From Rhodoferax sp. (GTDB lineage Bacteria; Pseudomonadota; Gammaproteobacteria; Burkholderiales; Burkholderiaceae_C), in contig JARXAU010000128.1 in assembly GCA_029865675.1 (NCBI GenBank), positions 1 through 5,934 on the forward strand: a stretch of DNA of 5,934 nucleotides. The letters are read 5' to 3'. Positions within the stretch are counted from its first letter, which is position 1. Each line of letters begins with the position of its first letter. The notes beneath the pieces are model-generated. The model was given only the letters and a program-made list of their open reading frames with translations, did not search any database and had not been told where the DNA came from. Positions 5,566 to 5,934 of this stretch are shown one piece after another. The position numbers and the translations under genes are program-made.

Positions 5566-5934
5566 TGGTGGAGCTGGCGGGATTTGAACCCGCGTCCGCA
5601 AGCCATCTTCGAGCAGATCTACATGTTTAGTGGTCTGATTTGGGTCTTGCCCGGGTGAACGCGCAGCCACACGCTTTCACCATCGCCAGTACCCTATTGT
5701 CTTGCTCCAAACCAAGGTACCCGGTTTAGCGCCAGCCGATGTGAATGACCTCACAGCCTGGACGATGCGGTTTTCACCCCATCACCCTTGCCCAGCCCAT
5801 CGGCCTGCTGTTGTTAGGCTCACTGGTTATTAAGCAGCGAGTGCGAAACGTTCGTCGTTTGCAGTTAGTTTTTTTGAATCTGTTTTACGAGCGCATTCAG
5901 CTCGACATGCACCACAGCGATTCCGTACCCACGT
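5566..5934 (-). ncRNA. ssrA: tmRNA (transfer-messenger RNA), 5' end cut by the window edge
   Basis: tmRNA rescues ribosomes stalled on broken mRNA and tags the unfinished protein for proteolysis, working with SmpB. The 3' end on the minus strand is unmistakable: the T-arm GCGGGTTCAAATCCCGC followed by CAGCTCCACCA, with encoded CCA at 5568-5566. The 5' part begins at the edge with ACGTGGGTACGG, which in complete molecules follows a GGGGnn...TTCG start, so about 18-20 nucleotides are missing. The tag reading frame is at 5862-5830. The size (369 nucleotides here, nearly 390 in all) and continuous layout fit a one-piece tmRNA rather than the permuted two-piece form. The terminator at 5530-5559 follows directly. 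Confidence 0.97.
5830..5862 (-). other. tmRNA proteolysis tag reading frame (ANDERFALAA)
   Basis: Starting at the resume codon GCA (5862-5860), the frame reads A-N-D-E-R-F-A-L-A-A followed by TAA. With the alanine brought by tmRNA itself, the full tag is AANDERFALAA. The C-terminal A-L-A-A is the ClpXP/ClpAP recognition end. The tag form is typical of Burkholderiales, and is the main taxonomic clue in the window. Confidence 0.95.

Noticed and set aside
5566..5610. A tRNA gene suggested by the T-arm and encoded CCA
   Set aside because: The upstream sequence carries the ANDERFALAA tag frame and pseudoknot-rich body of tmRNA, so this is the tRNA-like 3' end of ssrA.
5376..5630. Plus-strand open frame of 84 codons after choX
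   Set aside because: It runs through the terminator hairpin and the tmRNA acceptor and T-arm, so it cannot be a conserved gene; the product shows no domain.
1..5934. Insertion sequence, CRISPR array or prophage genes
   Set aside because: No transposase or integrase reading frame, terminal inverted repeats with target duplications, or regularly spaced repeats were seen on either strand.

Overview
The window looks like chromosomal DNA of a betaproteobacterium, most likely Burkholderiales of the Comamonadaceae type. The strongest clue is a tmRNA on the minus strand at the right edge, whose tag reads ANDERFALAA, a form I associate with that group. The two-Mop-domain ModE regulator and moderately high GC fit. 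Genus and species cannot be fixed from this sequence.

Left part (1-928): a molybdate-homeostasis locus. The first 29 codons of a secreted protein, probably the molybdate-binding protein ModA, run off the left edge on the minus strand. Divergent from it is a full-length ModE-type regulator on the plus strand. Between them is a perfect 9-bp inverted repeat with a 7-bp spacer, placed just downstream of a TATACT -10 box that reads toward modA. This is where a ModE operator would repress the transporter.

Middle (929-2202): modE converges on a LysR-family gene on the minus strand. That gene is broken. An in-frame TAA at 1285-1287 ends it after 259 residues, but the same frame continues for 55 more codons that plainly encode the missing C-terminal end of a LysR effector domain, ending in TGA at 1117-1119. 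This decayed tail fills most of what would otherwise look like an empty intergenic stretch. A T-N11-A palindrome (2082-2094) lies between the lysR start and the divergent operon.

Right part (2203-5333): a three-gene plus-strand unit. It encodes a small histidine-free cupin, a GMC flavoprotein dehydrogenase of the choline dehydrogenase (BetA) type joined to it by an ATGA stop/start overlap, and a periplasmic choline-binding protein of the ChoX type 51 bases downstream with its own strong ribosome binding site. The simplest reading is capture and oxidation of choline or a related quaternary-ammonium alcohol. It lacks a betaine-aldehyde dehydrogenase, the BetI repressor, and the permease and ATPase for the binding protein, so it must rely on partners elsewhere.

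Right edge (5334-5934): a short non-coding spacer with two hairpins, then a strong terminator and the tmRNA gene ssrA on the minus strand. Roughly its first 18-20 nucleotides lie outside the window. The most unusual points are the cupin-GMC-ChoX gene set and the probable loss of its LysR regulator by a single stop codon.
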